Part shown: one piece after another, positions 52,104-62,070 of the stretch
How positions within the stretch are numbered: position 1 is the stretch's first letter
How the letters are laid out: each line of letters begins with the position of its first letter
From: Geothermobacter hydrogeniphilus
GTDB taxonomy: Bacteria; Desulfobacterota; Desulfuromonadia; Desulfuromonadales; Geothermobacteraceae
Reading direction: 5' to 3'
Length of the DNA: 64,000 nt
NCBI RefSeq assembly: GCF_002898515.1
Contig: NZ_PPFX01000001.1
Coordinates: 1 to 64,000, forward strand
Made by a program: the position numbers and the translations under genes
Notes under the pieces: generated by a model
Databases searched by the model: none
Told to the model about the DNA's origin: nothing
What the model saw: the letters and a program-made list of their open reading frames with translations, nothing else

Positions 52104-54550
52104 TGAAAGCCCAGGTTGCCAGTCTCTACCAGGCGGTTGATCTGCAGCAGGAGATCCCGCCGCTGTTGATCGGCGAGCGCTGCAATCCAAACGGCTCCAA
52201 GGCCTTCCGCGAGGCGCTGCTGGCCGAAGACTGGGATGCCTGTCTCAAGGTCGCTCTCGACCAGGAGGCGCGCGGCGCCCAGCTACTCGATCTCTGTGTT
52301 GCCTATACCGGGCGGGACGAAAAGCGCGATATGCTGACTCTGGTGAAGACGTTCGCCGGCAGCTGCAAGGCGCCGCTGATGCTCGACTCGACCAGTCCCG
52401 AGACCCTGGAGGCGGCCCTGCCCCTCTACCCGGGGCGGGCGATCATCAACTCCATCAACCTCGAAGACGGGGGTAAAAATCTCGACCGCGTCTGCCGGCT
52501 GGCGAAGAAGTACGGCGCGGCGGTGGTCGCCCTGACCATCACCGAGGAGGGGATGGCCCTGAGCTGCGAGCAGAAGGTGGCGGCGGCGAAGCGTATTTTT
52601 GACCTGGCTGTGAACCGCTACGGACTGCGGCCGCAGGATCTGCTCTTCGACCTGCTGACCTTCACCGTCGGTTCCGGTGACGAGAAGATGGTCAATGCCG
52701 CCGTCGAGACTCTAGATGCCATCCGCCGGGTGAAGCAGGAGCTGCCCGGCGTCAGCTTCACCCTCGGGGTCAGCAACATCTCCTTCGGCCTGCGGCCGGC
52801 GGCGCGCAAGGTCCTCAACTCGGTCTTCCTGCACGAAGCGGTCGCGGCGGGACTCAACACCGCCATCGTTGACGCCGCCAAGATCATCCCCCTTAACTCG
52901 ATCTCCGAGCAGGACCGCGAGGTCTGCTACGATCTGCTCTTCAATCGCGGTCACGACCGGGAACTGTCGCCGCTGATGCGCTTCATCGAGCATTTCGAGC
53001 AGGCTGCCGACAATGACGAGGATGAGCCGCAGGAGGCGCTTCGTTACGAGGAGCAGCTGAGGCAGCGGGTCCTCAAGGGGGACCGGGAGGGGCTGGAGGA
53101 CCTGCTTTCGGAACTGCGCGGTCGCTGGCGGCCGCTCGATATCATCAACAACCTGCTGGTGCCGGCGATGCGCGAGGTCGGTGAACTGTTCGGTCGCGGC
53201 GAACTGCTGCTGCCCTTTGTGCTGCAGTCGGCCGAGGTGATGAAGCGGTCGGTGGCGTTGCTCGAACCCTACATGGAACGGATCGAAGGGGAAAGCCGAA
53301 CCAGCCTGCTGCTGGCCACTGTCGCCGGTGACGTCCACGATATCGGCAAGAACCTGGTCGATATCATCCTTTCCAACAATGGTTACCAGGTGCATAACAT
53401 CGGCACCAAGGTGCCGGCCGAGGAGATCATCGCCCGGGCGCAGGAGCTGCAGCCGGACGTCATCGGTCTCTCCGGGCTGCTGGTCAAGTCGGCGCTGCTG
53501 ATGAAGGAGAACCTGGCCCAGTTCCGGCAGGCCGGGCTGAAGCAGCCGGTACTGCTCGGCGGCGCGGCCCTGACCGCCCGCTACGTGGCCGATGACTGCG
53601 TGCCCTGTTATGATGCACCGGTGGTCTACTGCGCCGACGCCTTCGCCGGGTTGAAGGCGATGCGCGAGTTCGAGGCCGGGACCCTGGCCGCGACCCGGGT
53701 CGAAGTCCGTGAGGCCGCTTCCGGCAGCCGCCCGGGACCGCGCGCGGTGGAGATTGACCGTAAGGTCGCGGTTCCAGAACCCCCTTTTCTCGGTAGCCGT
53801 ACCAGCGATGGGATCAATCCGGCCGAGGTTTTCCCCTTTGTTAATGAGCAGGCCCTGTTCCGTGGCCGCTGGGGCTACCGGCGCGGCAAGCTGAGCGCCG
53901 AGGAGTACGCCGAACTGGTGGCGAACGAGGTGCTGCCGACCTATGAACGCTTCAAGTGCGAGGCGGTTGAGGGAGGCCTGTTGCAGCCGCGGGTTGCCTG
54001 GGGTTATTTCCGCTGCCGCGGCGAGGCGGACGAGCTGGTTCTGGAGCACGAGGGGAAGGACTTTCACTTCGCTTTCCCGCGCCAGGGTTTTGCTCCCCAC
54101 CTCTGCATCAGTGACTTCTTCCACAGTGAGGAAGAGGGGGGGGATGTCGCCGGCCTGTTCGTGGTCACCCTCGGTCCCGTACTGGCGGAAAAAACCCGCG
54201 CCCTCTACGAGGCTGACAACTACAAGGATTACCTGCTCTGGCATGGTTTCGGGGTTGAGGTGACCGACGCCCTGGCCGAATACTGGCACCGCAAAATGCG
54301 TTTCGAGATGGGCATCGCCGAAGGCGAGCCGGAGACCATCGGTGACTACGTGGTGCAGCGTTACCGCGGCAGTCGCTACGGCTTCGGTTACCCGGCCTGC
54401 CCCGACCTGGAGCTGCAGCGGCCGACCTTCGAGCTGCTGCGGCCGGAGCGGATCGGCGTCAGCCTGACCGAGAACTGTGAAATGGTGCCGGAGATGACGA
54501 CGTCGGCGTTGGTGGCGCATCACCCGCAAGCCAAGTATTTCGCCGTGTAG
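52103..54550 (+). CDS. metH: Methionine synthase, pterin/B12/activation module (split MetH, part 2)
   Basis: The 815-residue protein carries the methyltetrahydrofolate (pterin-binding) domain (about 10-280, LLIGERCNPNGSKAF). Next come the B12 cap and Rossmann domains (about 330-540, GDVHDIGKNLVDIILSNNGY with the Co-ligand His) and a SAM activation domain (about 580-815, RYRGSRYGFGYPACPDLE). Together with the preceding gene it reconstitutes full MetH. ATG 52103 follows GGGAGGTG; in-frame GTG or TTG codons just upstream are less likely. Confidence 0.94.
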   Translation: MKAQVASLYQAVDLQQEIPPLLIGERCNPNGSKAFREALLAEDWDACLKVALDQEARGAQLLDLCVAYTGRDEKRDMLTLVKTFAGSCKAPLMLDSTSPETLEAALPLYPGRAIINSINLEDGGKNLDRVCRLAKKYGAAVVALTITEEGMALSCEQKVAAAKRIFDLAVNRYGLRPQDLLFDLLTFTVGSGDEKMVNAAVETLDAIRRVKQELPGVSFTLGVSNISFGLRPAARKVLNSVFLHEAVAAGLNTAIVDAAKIIPLNSISEQDREVCYDLLFNRGHDRELSPLMRFIEHFEQAADNDEDEPQEALRYEEQLRQRVLKGDREGLEDLLSELRGRWRPLDIINNLLVPAMREVGELFGRGELLLPFVLQSAEVMKRSVALLEPYMERIEGESRTSLLLATVAGDVHDIGKNLVDIILSNNGYQVHNIGTKVPAEEIIARAQELQPDVIGLSGLLVKSALLMKENLAQFRQAGLKQPVLLGGAALTARYVADDCVPCYDAPVVYCADAFAGLKAMREFEAGTLAATRVEVREAASGSRPGPRAVEIDRKVAVPEPPFLGSRTSDGINPAEVFPFVNEQALFRGRWGYRRGKLSAEEYAELVANEVLPTYERFKCEAVEGGLLQPRVAWGYFRCRGEADELVLEHEGKDFHFAFPRQGFAPHLCISDFFHSEEEGGDVAGLFVVTLGPVLAEKTRALYEADNYKDYLLWHGFGVEVTDALAEYWHRKMRFEMGIAEGEPETIGDYVVQRYRGSRYGFGYPACPDLELQRPTFELLRPERIGVSLTENCEMVPEMTTSALVAHHPQAKYFAV

Positions 54551-54551
54551 A

Positions 54552-54665
54552 CGGCGATAAAGCCCCCGTCTGCGGCGTTACGCTCCGCCCTCAATCCTCG
54601 ACGTAGCTGCCGCTACGCCTGCGGTTTCAGTTGTCGCAAGCCTTGCATCCGGGCACTTTCTCACC
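54552..54665. repeat. Family A-like palindrome
   Basis: This 114-base imperfect palindrome has CGTCTGCGGCGTTACGC on the left, TTGCATCCGGGC on the right and a centre GACGTAGCTGCCGCTACGCC. It follows the metH stop directly and may terminate that transcript. Confidence 0.7.
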
Positions 54666-54803
54666 GCCTTGGGGGAGTGGTTAAGGAAAACCACTCCATG
54701 GTTTGGCGAAATATTTGCACCTGCTTCCCGATGCTGCGGGAGGATCCCGGGCAATAGTTTTTTCCCCGACAGGGGCTGTTTCCATTTTTTCGGAGGTTGT
54801 GAA

Positions 54804-55247
54804 ATGCGTAAGAACTGGTTGCTGGTATTGCTGCTGCCGCTGTTGACCGCCTGCTCGGTGGTGATGGCGACGTCCGGTCCCGAGTGCAAGGACCTCTCGG
54901 TCCTCAAGCGGGGCACCGATCGCTACCAGGTGCTGGCCGAAATGGGTCAGCCGGTGGCGACCGAGGTCGAGGCCGATGGCCGCAAGTGTGACATCTTCAA
55001 GTTCATGCAGGGGCAGCACGGCTCCGTCAAGGCGGGCAAGGCGGTGCTGTACGGCGCTGCCGATATCTTCACTCTTGGTCTGGCGGAACTTGTCACCACC
55101 CCCGTTGAGGGGGTAGCCGGCAAGGGGGCGGAGATAAAGGCCAGGGTTCTCTACGATGCCCGGAACCGGGTCGACGAAGTCCAGGTGCTGGGGGATGGTC
55201 GCTGGATACCGGTGCAGAGCATCGGTGACGGGACGGGCCAGGGTTAA
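54804..55247 (+). CDS. Small lipoprotein, unknown
   Basis: The 147-residue protein has a lipoprotein signal (MRKNWLLVLLLPLLTAC, lipobox LTAC). The mature domain includes RYQVLAEMGQPVATE (SmpA/OmlA-like turn) and a hydrophobic middle (LYGAADIFTLGLAELVTTPVEG). ATG 54804 follows CGGAGGTTGTGAA. It resembles small envelope lipoproteins with a BamE-like fold, but I cannot name the family. Confidence 0.82.
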   Translation: MRKNWLLVLLLPLLTACSVVMATSGPECKDLSVLKRGTDRYQVLAEMGQPVATEVEADGRKCDIFKFMQGQHGSVKAGKAVLYGAADIFTLGLAELVTTPVEGVAGKGAEIKARVLYDARNRVDEVQVLGDGRWIPVQSIGDGTGQG

Positions 55248-55259
55248 CCCTGACCGGGT

Positions 55260-55418
55260 TCAGTCGAGAGGGTCGAAGACCTCTTTGCCGAGATAGCAGA
55301 GTGGGCAGCACCAGTCTTCCGGCAACTCGTCGAAGCTGGTGCCGGCCGGGATGTTGGACATCGGGTCACCCTGCTGAGGGTCGTAGATGTAGCCGCAGTT
55401 GGAACAGATATAGCGCAT
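55260..55418 (-). CDS. Rubredoxin
   Basis: The 52-residue protein contains both rubredoxin CXXC knuckles, YICSNCGYIYDP and DWCCPLCYLGKEVF, binding one iron. It begins MRYICSNCGY. It carries electrons in anaerobes, often for oxygen or peroxide reduction. It is convergent with the lipoprotein gene, with no obvious redox partner next to it. Confidence 0.93.
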   Translation of the reverse strand: MRYICSNCGYIYDPQQGDPMSNIPAGTSFDELPEDWCCPLCYLGKEVFDPLD

Positions 55419-55433
55419 GGCGTCTCCGTGGGG

Positions 55434-55553
55434 GGCGGCTGAAAAGCACCAATTTACTTCGTTGTCCTTGTTTTCGTCGCTGCGGAGTAGCTGCCGCTAC
55501 ACCTCACTCCTCAGCCTGCGTCCGCCTCGTATCTTGGCACTTTTGAGCCGCCC
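55434..55553. repeat. Family A-like palindrome with truncated neighbour
   Basis: Bounded by GGCGGCTGAAAAGCAC and GGCACTTTTGAGCCGCC with a centre GAGTAGCTGCCGCTACACCTC. A second, truncated copy starts at 55578 (GGTGGCTGAAAAGCACGTC) and stops near 55650. The gap up to 55704 holds no gene. Confidence 0.7.
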
Positions 55554-55704
55554 AGGTTTGGTCCAGGGCGGCTCCGTGGGGGGTGGCTGAAAAGCACGTC
55601 TGCTTCGTTGCTCCCGTCCTCAGTCGCTGCGACGTAGCTGCCGCGGGTCGTATTCGGCCCCTTGGCCTTTCTCCTTTAGCCTTTCACCCTTAGCCGCTTT
55701 TTCC

Positions 55705-56445
55705 CTAAATAATTCCGTCCAGATATTTCTTTATATCCGCCCTGATCGGCATGATGTAGGCGCTGGCACCGCGCGCCTTGACGAAATGCAGGGCACGCTT
55801 GGTGAACTGCCGGTTCCATTCCAGGGTCGGTTCGAAGTCGGGCGGGAAGAAGCCGTTGTTCTTGTTCTCCCAGTAGGCCTGGCTTTTTTCGGTCAGCACC
55901 GGGGCGATGCCCCACCAGATATCGAGGCCGATCAGCAGGTCGGCCCAGATCTCCATGAAGCGCAGGTCGAAGAAGGGCTGGGTGAACAGCCCGTCGGCGC
56001 CGGCGTTCAGCTTGGCGCGGACATAGTCGAGCTCTTCCTTGACGCCGCTGCGGTAGGGGTCGAGGCCGGCGTAGACTTTGACGCCGGGCAGTTCCTGCTT
56101 CAGCCGGGTGATGAACTCGGTGACCGGGGTGCGGAAGGTGCGATGCAGCATGTCCTGCGGCGGATCGCCGGAGATGGCGAGGACCGCCGGGCAGCCGCTG
56201 CGACGGATGGTGTCGAGAAACGGCCAGTCCTCCTTCAGGTCGAAATCGATGGCGCGCAGATGCGGAATCACCCGTTCCACCTGCGGGGCGATGGCCTCCG
56301 CGGCGTCCCAGGCGCGCAGGGGAAACTGCAGCAGGTCGGGGATATTGATGGTCCGCACCCGGGGGAAATGTTCCCGCACGGTCTGCAGGTCGCGCTCCAG
56401 GACTTCGCGGGAGCGGGGGACCAGTTCGATGGCGAGGTCGCCCAT
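55705..56445 (-). CDS. Methylenetetrahydrofolate reductase-like protein
   Basis: The 246-residue TIM-barrel protein is of the MetF family (AIELVPRSREVLERDL; RAIDFDLKEDWPFLDTI; AISGDPPQDM; GADGLFTQPFFDLRFMEIW). It is shorter than classical MetF (about 290), lacking part of the N-terminus, as in some anaerobes. It probably supplies methyl-tetrahydrofolate for the split MetH nearby. FAD binding cannot be judged. Confidence 0.85.
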   Translation of the reverse strand: MGDLAIELVPRSREVLERDLQTVREHFPRVRTINIPDLLQFPLRAWDAAEAIAPQVERVIPHLRAIDFDLKEDWPFLDTIRRSGCPAVLAISGDPPQDMLHRTFRTPVTEFITRLKQELPGVKVYAGLDPYRSGVKEELDYVRAKLNAGADGLFTQPFFDLRFMEIWADLLIGLDIWWGIAPVLTEKSQAYWENKNNGFFPPDFEPTLEWNRQFTKRALHFVKARGASAYIMPIRADIKKYLDGII

Positions 56446-56488
56446 TTCAGTCGTTCTCCTCGGTAAAACTGACCGGAATCAGGTTAGA

Positions 56489-56649
56489 CCTGAATCCGTG
56501 AGCCCCTTGTCGGCGGCCAGCACAAGTCATTGATCTGCCCGAGCTTTCCAAAAATTACCAGCGAACCTATGGGTGCGCTTCAGCTTTTTGAAAATCTCAT
56601 CAGACCAAGCACTTGCACTCTCCATCCAACAGGAACTCACTGACTCAGG
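56489..56649 (+). mobile_element. MITE-like element, copy 6
   Basis: This 161-bp copy is flanked by the 5-bp direct repeat TTAGA (56484-56488 and 56650-56654). Its right end supplies the stop codon of the minus-strand VOC gene (TGA at 56645-56647). Confidence 0.93.
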
Positions 56650-57028
56650 TTAGAATCAGCAGGTAGCCGTCCGGGTCGTGGACCCAGATTTCCCGGTGGT
56701 TGAACTCGTCGTCATCCAGTTCGTAGAGCAGGTGCAACTGTTGCCGGTCAATGGCCCGCCGGGCCGCCTCCAGGTCGGGCAGTTTCAGTTCCAGGGTCAT
56801 CCCGACCCCCTTGGGGTGGCGGTCAAGATGTTCAAACAGGGCCGGATGCGAAGCTTCCAGCGCCTGTTGCCGGCGGAAGAGGATCGCTGTATCGCCGCAC
56901 AGCAGCAACAGGACCCGGGGGAATCCCGGTGCCGGCTCAAAAGTTTCCAGTTGCAGACCGAGAATGTCACGGTAAAAAATCTCGGTCCGGTCGAGGTCGG
57001 CGACCGCCAGGGTCAGGGTCAGGCTCAT
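56645..57028 (-). CDS. VOC-family (glyoxalase-like) protein
   Basis: The 127-residue single-domain protein begins MSLTLTLAVADLDRTEIFYRDI and ends REIWVHDPDGYLLILT. The paired beta-alpha-beta-beta-beta modules are typical of the vicinal oxygen chelate fold. The substrate is unknown; fosfomycin- or lactoylglutathione-type activities cannot be distinguished. MITE copies 6 and 7 lie on either side, and its stop codon is within copy 6. ATG 57028 follows AAGGAGCG. Confidence 0.85.
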   Translation of the reverse strand: MSLTLTLAVADLDRTEIFYRDILGLQLETFEPAPGFPRVLLLLCGDTAILFRRQQALEASHPALFEHLDRHPKGVGMTLELKLPDLEAARRAIDRQQLHLLYELDDDEFNHREIWVHDPDGYLLILT

Positions 57029-57117
57029 GCAACGCTCCTTGCGGCTGTTTGTATCACGCCGGGAATGTGCTGGCAACCGAACCGCGGTTGACGCTGTTCG
57101 TGCGCCTGTGCTTTAAT

Positions 57118-57280
57118 CTTGAATCGGTGAGTTCATCACCGGCGGATAGCACAAGCCATTCTCCTGCCTACGATTCCCAGAAATCCCCGGTGAACCTATG
57201 GGTACACCTCAGATTTTTGAAAACCGTATTCAGGGCAAGCGCTTGCACTCTCCATCCTGCATAAAACGCACTGATTCAGG
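57118..57280 (+). mobile_element. MITE-like element, copy 7
   Basis: This 163-bp copy is more diverged (left end CTTGAATCGGTGAG). It is flanked by the 5-bp direct repeat TTAAT (57113-57117 and 57281-57285). It separates the VOC gene from folK. Confidence 0.92.
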
Positions 57281-57312
57281 TTAATCCCTGCGGTTGCGAA
57301 AGAGTCGACGCC

Positions 57313-57807
57313 ATGTCTCTTGTTTTTATCGGGCTCGGTGCCAATCTCGGTGACCGACGTGCCAACCTGTGTCACGCTCGGACGGCCCTGGCCGCCATGC
57401 CCGAGGTCCAGCTGGTCGGCAGTTCGCGACTCTATGAAACCGAACCGGTCGGCGGCCCCGAGGGCCAGCCGGCCTTTTTCAATACTGTTTTACAGCTTCA
57501 GGTTGAACTTGACCCGTGTCGGCTGCTGGAGCGGTGCCAGGACCTGGAGCGCGCCTGTGGTCGTAAGCGTGAAATCCGCTGGGGGCCGCGCACCCTGGAT
57601 ATTGATCTGCTGCTGGTTGACGCCATGATCAGCCGCAGTCCGGAGCTGGAACTGCCTCACCCGCGTCTCACCGGGCGCGGCTTTGTGCTGGCGCCATTGC
57701 TTGATTTGGCGCCTGACCTGCCGATTCCGGGAAGCGGCGGAACGGTCGGTGATTTCTGGCGGCGGGGAGAACCCTGGACGGGGATCGTCTGCCGTGGAGA
57801 CTGGTAA
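57313..57807 (+). CDS. folK: 2-amino-4-hydroxy-6-hydroxymethyldihydropteridine pyrophosphokinase
   Basis: The 164-residue protein shows IGLGANLGDRRANL at the start, LYETEPVGGPEGQPAFFN, and the HPPK signature GRKREIRWGPRTLDIDLLL. It transfers pyrophosphate from ATP in folate synthesis. The following gene starts directly after its stop, so the two are probably co-transcribed. MITE copy 7 lies 33 bases upstream. Confidence 0.95.
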   Translation: MSLVFIGLGANLGDRRANLCHARTALAAMPEVQLVGSSRLYETEPVGGPEGQPAFFNTVLQLQVELDPCRLLERCQDLERACGRKREIRWGPRTLDIDLLLVDAMISRSPELELPHPRLTGRGFVLAPLLDLAPDLPIPGSGGTVGDFWRRGEPWTGIVCRGDW

Positions 57808-58083
57808 ATGATCCGTCTGCTGCTGCTGGCGATTTTCGCCTTTCTGATTTACGCGATGGTTTCGGCCATCTTGAGGATTTTTCGCGGCGGACAGGGCCTG
57901 AACCCGCCGCCCCCGGCCGAGAAGAGCGACGCCGGGGAGGAGATGGTCAAGGATCCGGAGTGCGGCACCTACCTGCCGCGCAGCGACGCGCTGCCGCTGA
58001 CGGTTGCCGGCCGGAAAGAGTTTTTCTGCAGTGAAGCCTGCCGGGACGCCTGGCGTGTCCGGTTTCAAAAAACAGGGAAATAA
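57808..58083 (+). CDS. PP0621-like small membrane protein with metal-binding motif
   Basis: The 91-residue protein has an N-terminal membrane segment ([22 protein letters not shown]), a Pro-rich linker and a C-terminal YHS/TRASH-like module ([17 protein letters not shown]...[12 protein letters not shown]). The cysteines are arranged for metal binding. This layout matches the PP0621-type family; function unknown. It follows folK with no gap and precedes the transaldolase gene by 22 bases. Confidence 0.82.
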   Translation: MIRLLLLAIFAFLIYAMVSAILRIFRGGQGLNPPPPAEKSDAGEEMVKDPECGTYLPRSDALPLTVAGRKEFFCSEACRDAWRVRFQKTGK

Positions 58084-58105
58084 ACCTGGAACGAGGAGTA
58101 CGAAG

Positions 58106-58750
58106 ATGAAATTTTTTATCGATACCGCCGAAGTTGACGAGATTCGCGCCGCCTGCGAACTGGGACTGGTCGATGGCGTCACCACCAATCCGTCGCTGAT
58201 CGCCAAGAGCGGCCGTGATTTCAAAGAGGTCATCACCGAAATCACCGGCATTGTCGATGGTCCGATCTCCGCCGAGGTCATTGCCCTCGACGCCCCCGGC
58301 ATGCTGGCCGAGGGTCGCGAGCTGGCCAAAATCCACAAGAACATCGTCATCAAGGTGCCGATGACCGAAGAGGGTCTCAAGGCGACCCGGGTGTTCGCCG
58401 CCGAAGGTATCCGCACCAATGTCACGCTGATCTTCTCCCCGGTGCAGGCGTTGCTGGCGGCCAAGGCGGGGGCGAGCTATGTCTCTCCCTTTGTCGGTCG
58501 TCTCGACGACATCGGTCACGAGGGGATGGAAGGCATTGATCAAATTCGCAGCATTTTCGACAACTACGGCTATACCACTGAAATCATCGTCGCTTCGGTG
58601 CGCAGCCCGATGCACGTGCAGACGTCGGCCCTGCTCGGTGCCGATATCGCCACCATTCCCTTCAAGGTGATGCAGCAACTGGCGCGGCACCCGCTGACCG
58701 ATGTCGGTATCGAGAAGTTTCTGGCTGACCACAACAAGGCGCAGAAATAA
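58106..58750 (+). CDS. fsa: Transaldolase (FSA/TalC-type)
   Basis: The 214-residue short transaldolase has [14 protein letters not shown] at the start, [26 protein letters not shown] with the Schiff-base lysine, and [13 protein letters not shown]. It belongs to the small decameric type and may act as transaldolase or fructose-6-phosphate aldolase. ATG 58106 follows ACGAGGAG; an upstream in-frame extension overlaps the previous gene without homology. Confidence 0.93.
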   Translation: MKFFIDTAEVDEIRAACELGLVDGVTTNPSLIAKSGRDFKEVITEITGIVDGPISAEVIALDAPGMLAEGRELAKIHKNIVIKVPMTEEGLKATRVFAAEGIRTNVTLIFSPVQALLAAKAGASYVSPFVGRLDDIGHEGMEGIDQIRSIFDNYGYTTEIIVASVRSPMHVQTSALLGADIATIPFKVMQQLARHPLTDVGIEKFLADHNKAQK

Positions 58751-58772
58751 GTATCTTTCCGCCGCTCAGCCT

Positions 58773-58824
58773 GGCCCGGCCCCGCTTCTCTGCTAGACTG
58801 CAGGAGATGGAGCCGGGCCTTTTT
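58773..58824 (+). terminator. Probable terminator after transaldolase
   Basis: GGCCCGGC and GCCGGGCC form an 8-bp stem closing a 31-base loop that contains a smaller hairpin (TCTC...GGAGA). TTTTT follows. Confidence 0.6.
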
Positions 58825-59191
58825 CGCTTGATGCTGGTCAGTCCTCTTGACGAAGCCGCGGAAAAGGTCTAAAACAGCCAGGCGTATACCGTCTAAGATG
58901 CTGTTATAATGATGTTTTAAGTTTCATCTGACAGGCTTGGTCATATCGGGAACCGGATTTTTCGGTCATTGATCTGACCAGTTCACCTGTTTTTTTGGGA
59001 GAGTATGGGGAGCGGGGCTTCGACCCGAACCAGTGAACCCCGGCTGATTCGGGCCGGACGGTCCCGGAGGAAGAATTGTCCGCTGCGGAGGTCGGCATGC
59101 AGGTTCCAGGTATGCCGGTTCGATGTTGTCAGGTGCCGGCCCCAAGACCGGATAGACTTTTTCACAACCCATAGCTTGAGGTGAAGAACCC
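58825..59191. other. Leader region of sucC
   Basis: 367 bases without a convincing gene on either strand. It should hold the sucCD promoter; I could not single out one hexamer pair. GAGGTGAAG at its end is the sucC ribosome site. Confidence 0.45.
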
Positions 59192-60355
<1,164 letters not shown>

Positions 60356-60357
60356 TG

Positions 60358-60480
60358 GTGTCGCCAAAGTTCCGCCTGCCTGCGTTGCCGAACTTTTTCA
60401 AGACCTCGCCATACTGATGTATGGCTTCGCCCTTGAAAAAAACCGACGCCTTGCCAGACGAAATTTTGCTTAGCCATTGG
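60358..60480. repeat. Palindrome between sucC and sucD
   Basis: An imperfect palindrome of about 120 bases has a strong inner part: TTTTTCAAG...CGCCATA, CTGATG, TATGGC...CTTGAAAAA. Outer arms include TGCGTTGCC and GACGCCTTGCC, as in family A. It lies within an otherwise typical two-gene operon and could modulate the sucC:sucD ratio. Confidence 0.75.
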
Positions 60481-60510
60481 ACTACATTACAAAGATTCTA
60501 GGAGAAAACG

Positions 60511-61386
60511 ATGAGTATCCTGATCGATAAAAATACCAAAATTATCACCCAGGGAATCACCGGCGCCACCGGCCTGTTTCATGCCCAGGGCTGTCGTGAT
60601 TACTGCAATACCCAGATGGTCGGCGGGGTCACCCCCGGCAAGGGGGGCGGCGAGATCGACGGTTTTCCGATTTTCGATACTGTCGAAGAAGCGGTCGAGA
60701 AGACCGGTGCCAATGTTTCGGTTATCTACGTGCCGCCGATCGGCAGTGCCGACGCCATCATGGAAGCGGTTGACGCCGGGCTCGACCTGGTGATCTGTAT
60801 CACCGAGGGCGTGCCGGTTCTCGACATGGTCAAGGTCAAGAAGTACATGGAGGGCAAGAAGACCCGCCTGATCGGTCCCAACTGCCCCGGCGTCATCACC
60901 CCCGGGCAGTGCAAGATCGGTATCATGCCCGGCTACATCCACAAGCCCGGTCCGGTCGGGGTGGTTTCCCGCTCCGGCACCCTGACCTATGAAGCGGTCT
61001 GGCAGCTGACCAGCCGCGATATCGGTCAGACCACCTGCGTCGGTATCGGCGGAGACCCGGTCAACGGCACCAGCCACCTTGACACGCTGCGGATGTTTGA
61101 GGAAGATCCCGACACCAAGGCGGTGATCATGATCGGTGAGATCGGCGGTGACGCTGAAGAGAAGGCCGCCGAGTTCGTCCGTGACCACATGACCAAGCCG
61201 GTAGCCGCGTTCATTGCCGGCGCCACCGCCCCTCCCGGGAAGCGGATGGGCCATGCCGGGGCCATCATTTCCGGCGGCAAGGGCGACGCGGCCAGCAAGA
61301 AGGCCTTCCTGCGCGAGTGCGGCATCAGTGTTGCCGATTCTCCTGCGGAGATGGCCGAGGCGCTGCTCAAGATCTGGAAACCCTGA
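60511..61386 (+). CDS. sucD: Succinyl-CoA synthetase alpha subunit
   Basis: The 291-residue protein has a CoA-binding Rossmann domain ([18 protein letters not shown]), the ligase domain ([15 protein letters not shown]) and [14 protein letters not shown] with the phospho-histidine. It pairs with SucC. ATG 60511 follows TAGGAGAAAACG. A strong terminator follows. Confidence 0.96.
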   Translation: MSILIDKNTKIITQGITGATGLFHAQGCRDYCNTQMVGGVTPGKGGGEIDGFPIFDTVEEAVEKTGANVSVIYVPPIGSADAIMEAVDAGLDLVICITEGVPVLDMVKVKKYMEGKKTRLIGPNCPGVITPGQCKIGIMPGYIHKPGPVGVVSRSGTLTYEAVWQLTSRDIGQTTCVGIGGDPVNGTSHLDTLRMFEEDPDTKAVIMIGEIGGDAEEKAAEFVRDHMTKPVAAFIAGATAPPGKRMGHAGAIISGGKGDAASKKAFLRECGISVADSPAEMAEALLKIWKP

Positions 61387-61412
61387 GCAGAGGTGATGGA
61401 TCGCTTTGAGAC

Positions 61413-61453
61413 ACGCAAAGGCGCCGGGGCGGGTTCCCGGCGCCTTTGCGTTT
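61413..61453 (+). terminator. Rho-independent terminator after sucD
   Basis: The 15-bp stem ACGCAAAGGCGCCGG/CCGGCGCCTTTGCGT has a nine-base loop and is followed by TT. The T-run is short but the stem is very stable. Confidence 0.8.
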
Positions 61454-61554
61454 GCCGGCTCCCGGTTGACTTCGGTGTCTCCGGGCACGTAGGATAAAAA
61501 GCTGAACCGCCGGTCTCGCGGAGGCGGGCGTAGAAGAGAAAGAGGAGCTGGCAG

Positions 61555-62070
61555 ATGGCTCTGCTGAAAATTGTTCATCATCCCGATCCGGTGCTGAAAA
61601 AGGTGGCTGCTCCGGTGACCGATTTTGATGCCGGGTTGCGGCGGTTGGCCGAGGACATGGCCGAGACCATGTATGCCGCGCCGGGAGTCGGCCTGGCCGC
61701 CCCCCAGGTCGGGGTTTCAAAACGGCTGATTGTACTCGACTGCAGTCCCAAGGACGAAAAGCAGCTGGTGGTCGCCGTCAACCCGAAGATCGTTTTCGGC
61801 GAAGGGGAGTCTTGCGAGGAGGAGGGCTGTCTGTCGGTACCGAACTACTACGCCAAGGTTGAGCGCAAGGCCCGGGTGCAGGTGCAGTACCAGGACCTGG
61901 AGGGGGTCGAACAGCTGGTTGAAGTCGAGGGCCTGTGGTCCACCTGTTTCCAGCACGAAATCGACCATCTTGACGGCATCCTCTTCGTTGACCGGCTTTC
62001 TCCGCTGAAAAAAAACATCTTCCGCAAAAAGTACAAAAAAATTCTTGAACAGTTGGAGGAGCAGCTCTGA
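61555..62070 (+). CDS. def: Peptide deformylase
   Basis: The 171-residue protein has all three family motifs: GVGLAAPQ (44-51), EGCLS (Cys92) and HEIDH (His134, Glu135, His138), which hold the catalytic metal. It removes formyl from nascent proteins. It overlaps fmt by one base (TGATG), the usual def-fmt operon. Confidence 0.97.
   Translation: MALLKIVHHPDPVLKKVAAPVTDFDAGLRRLAEDMAETMYAAPGVGLAAPQVGVSKRLIVLDCSPKDEKQLVVAVNPKIVFGEGESCEEEGCLSVPNYYAKVERKARVQVQYQDLEGVEQLVEVEGLWSTCFQHEIDHLDGILFVDRLSPLKKNIFRKKYKKILEQLEEQL

Noticed and set aside
52712-54529. Long antisense frame opposite metH
   Set aside because: Shadow of a strongly biased gene; His/Gln/Leu-rich translation with no domain.
10064-57280. 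162-bp palindromes as integron attC sites after cassette genes
   Set aside because: They lack RYYYAAC/GTRRRRY-type end boxes, sit in both orientations, show 5-bp target duplications and have no integrase nearby.
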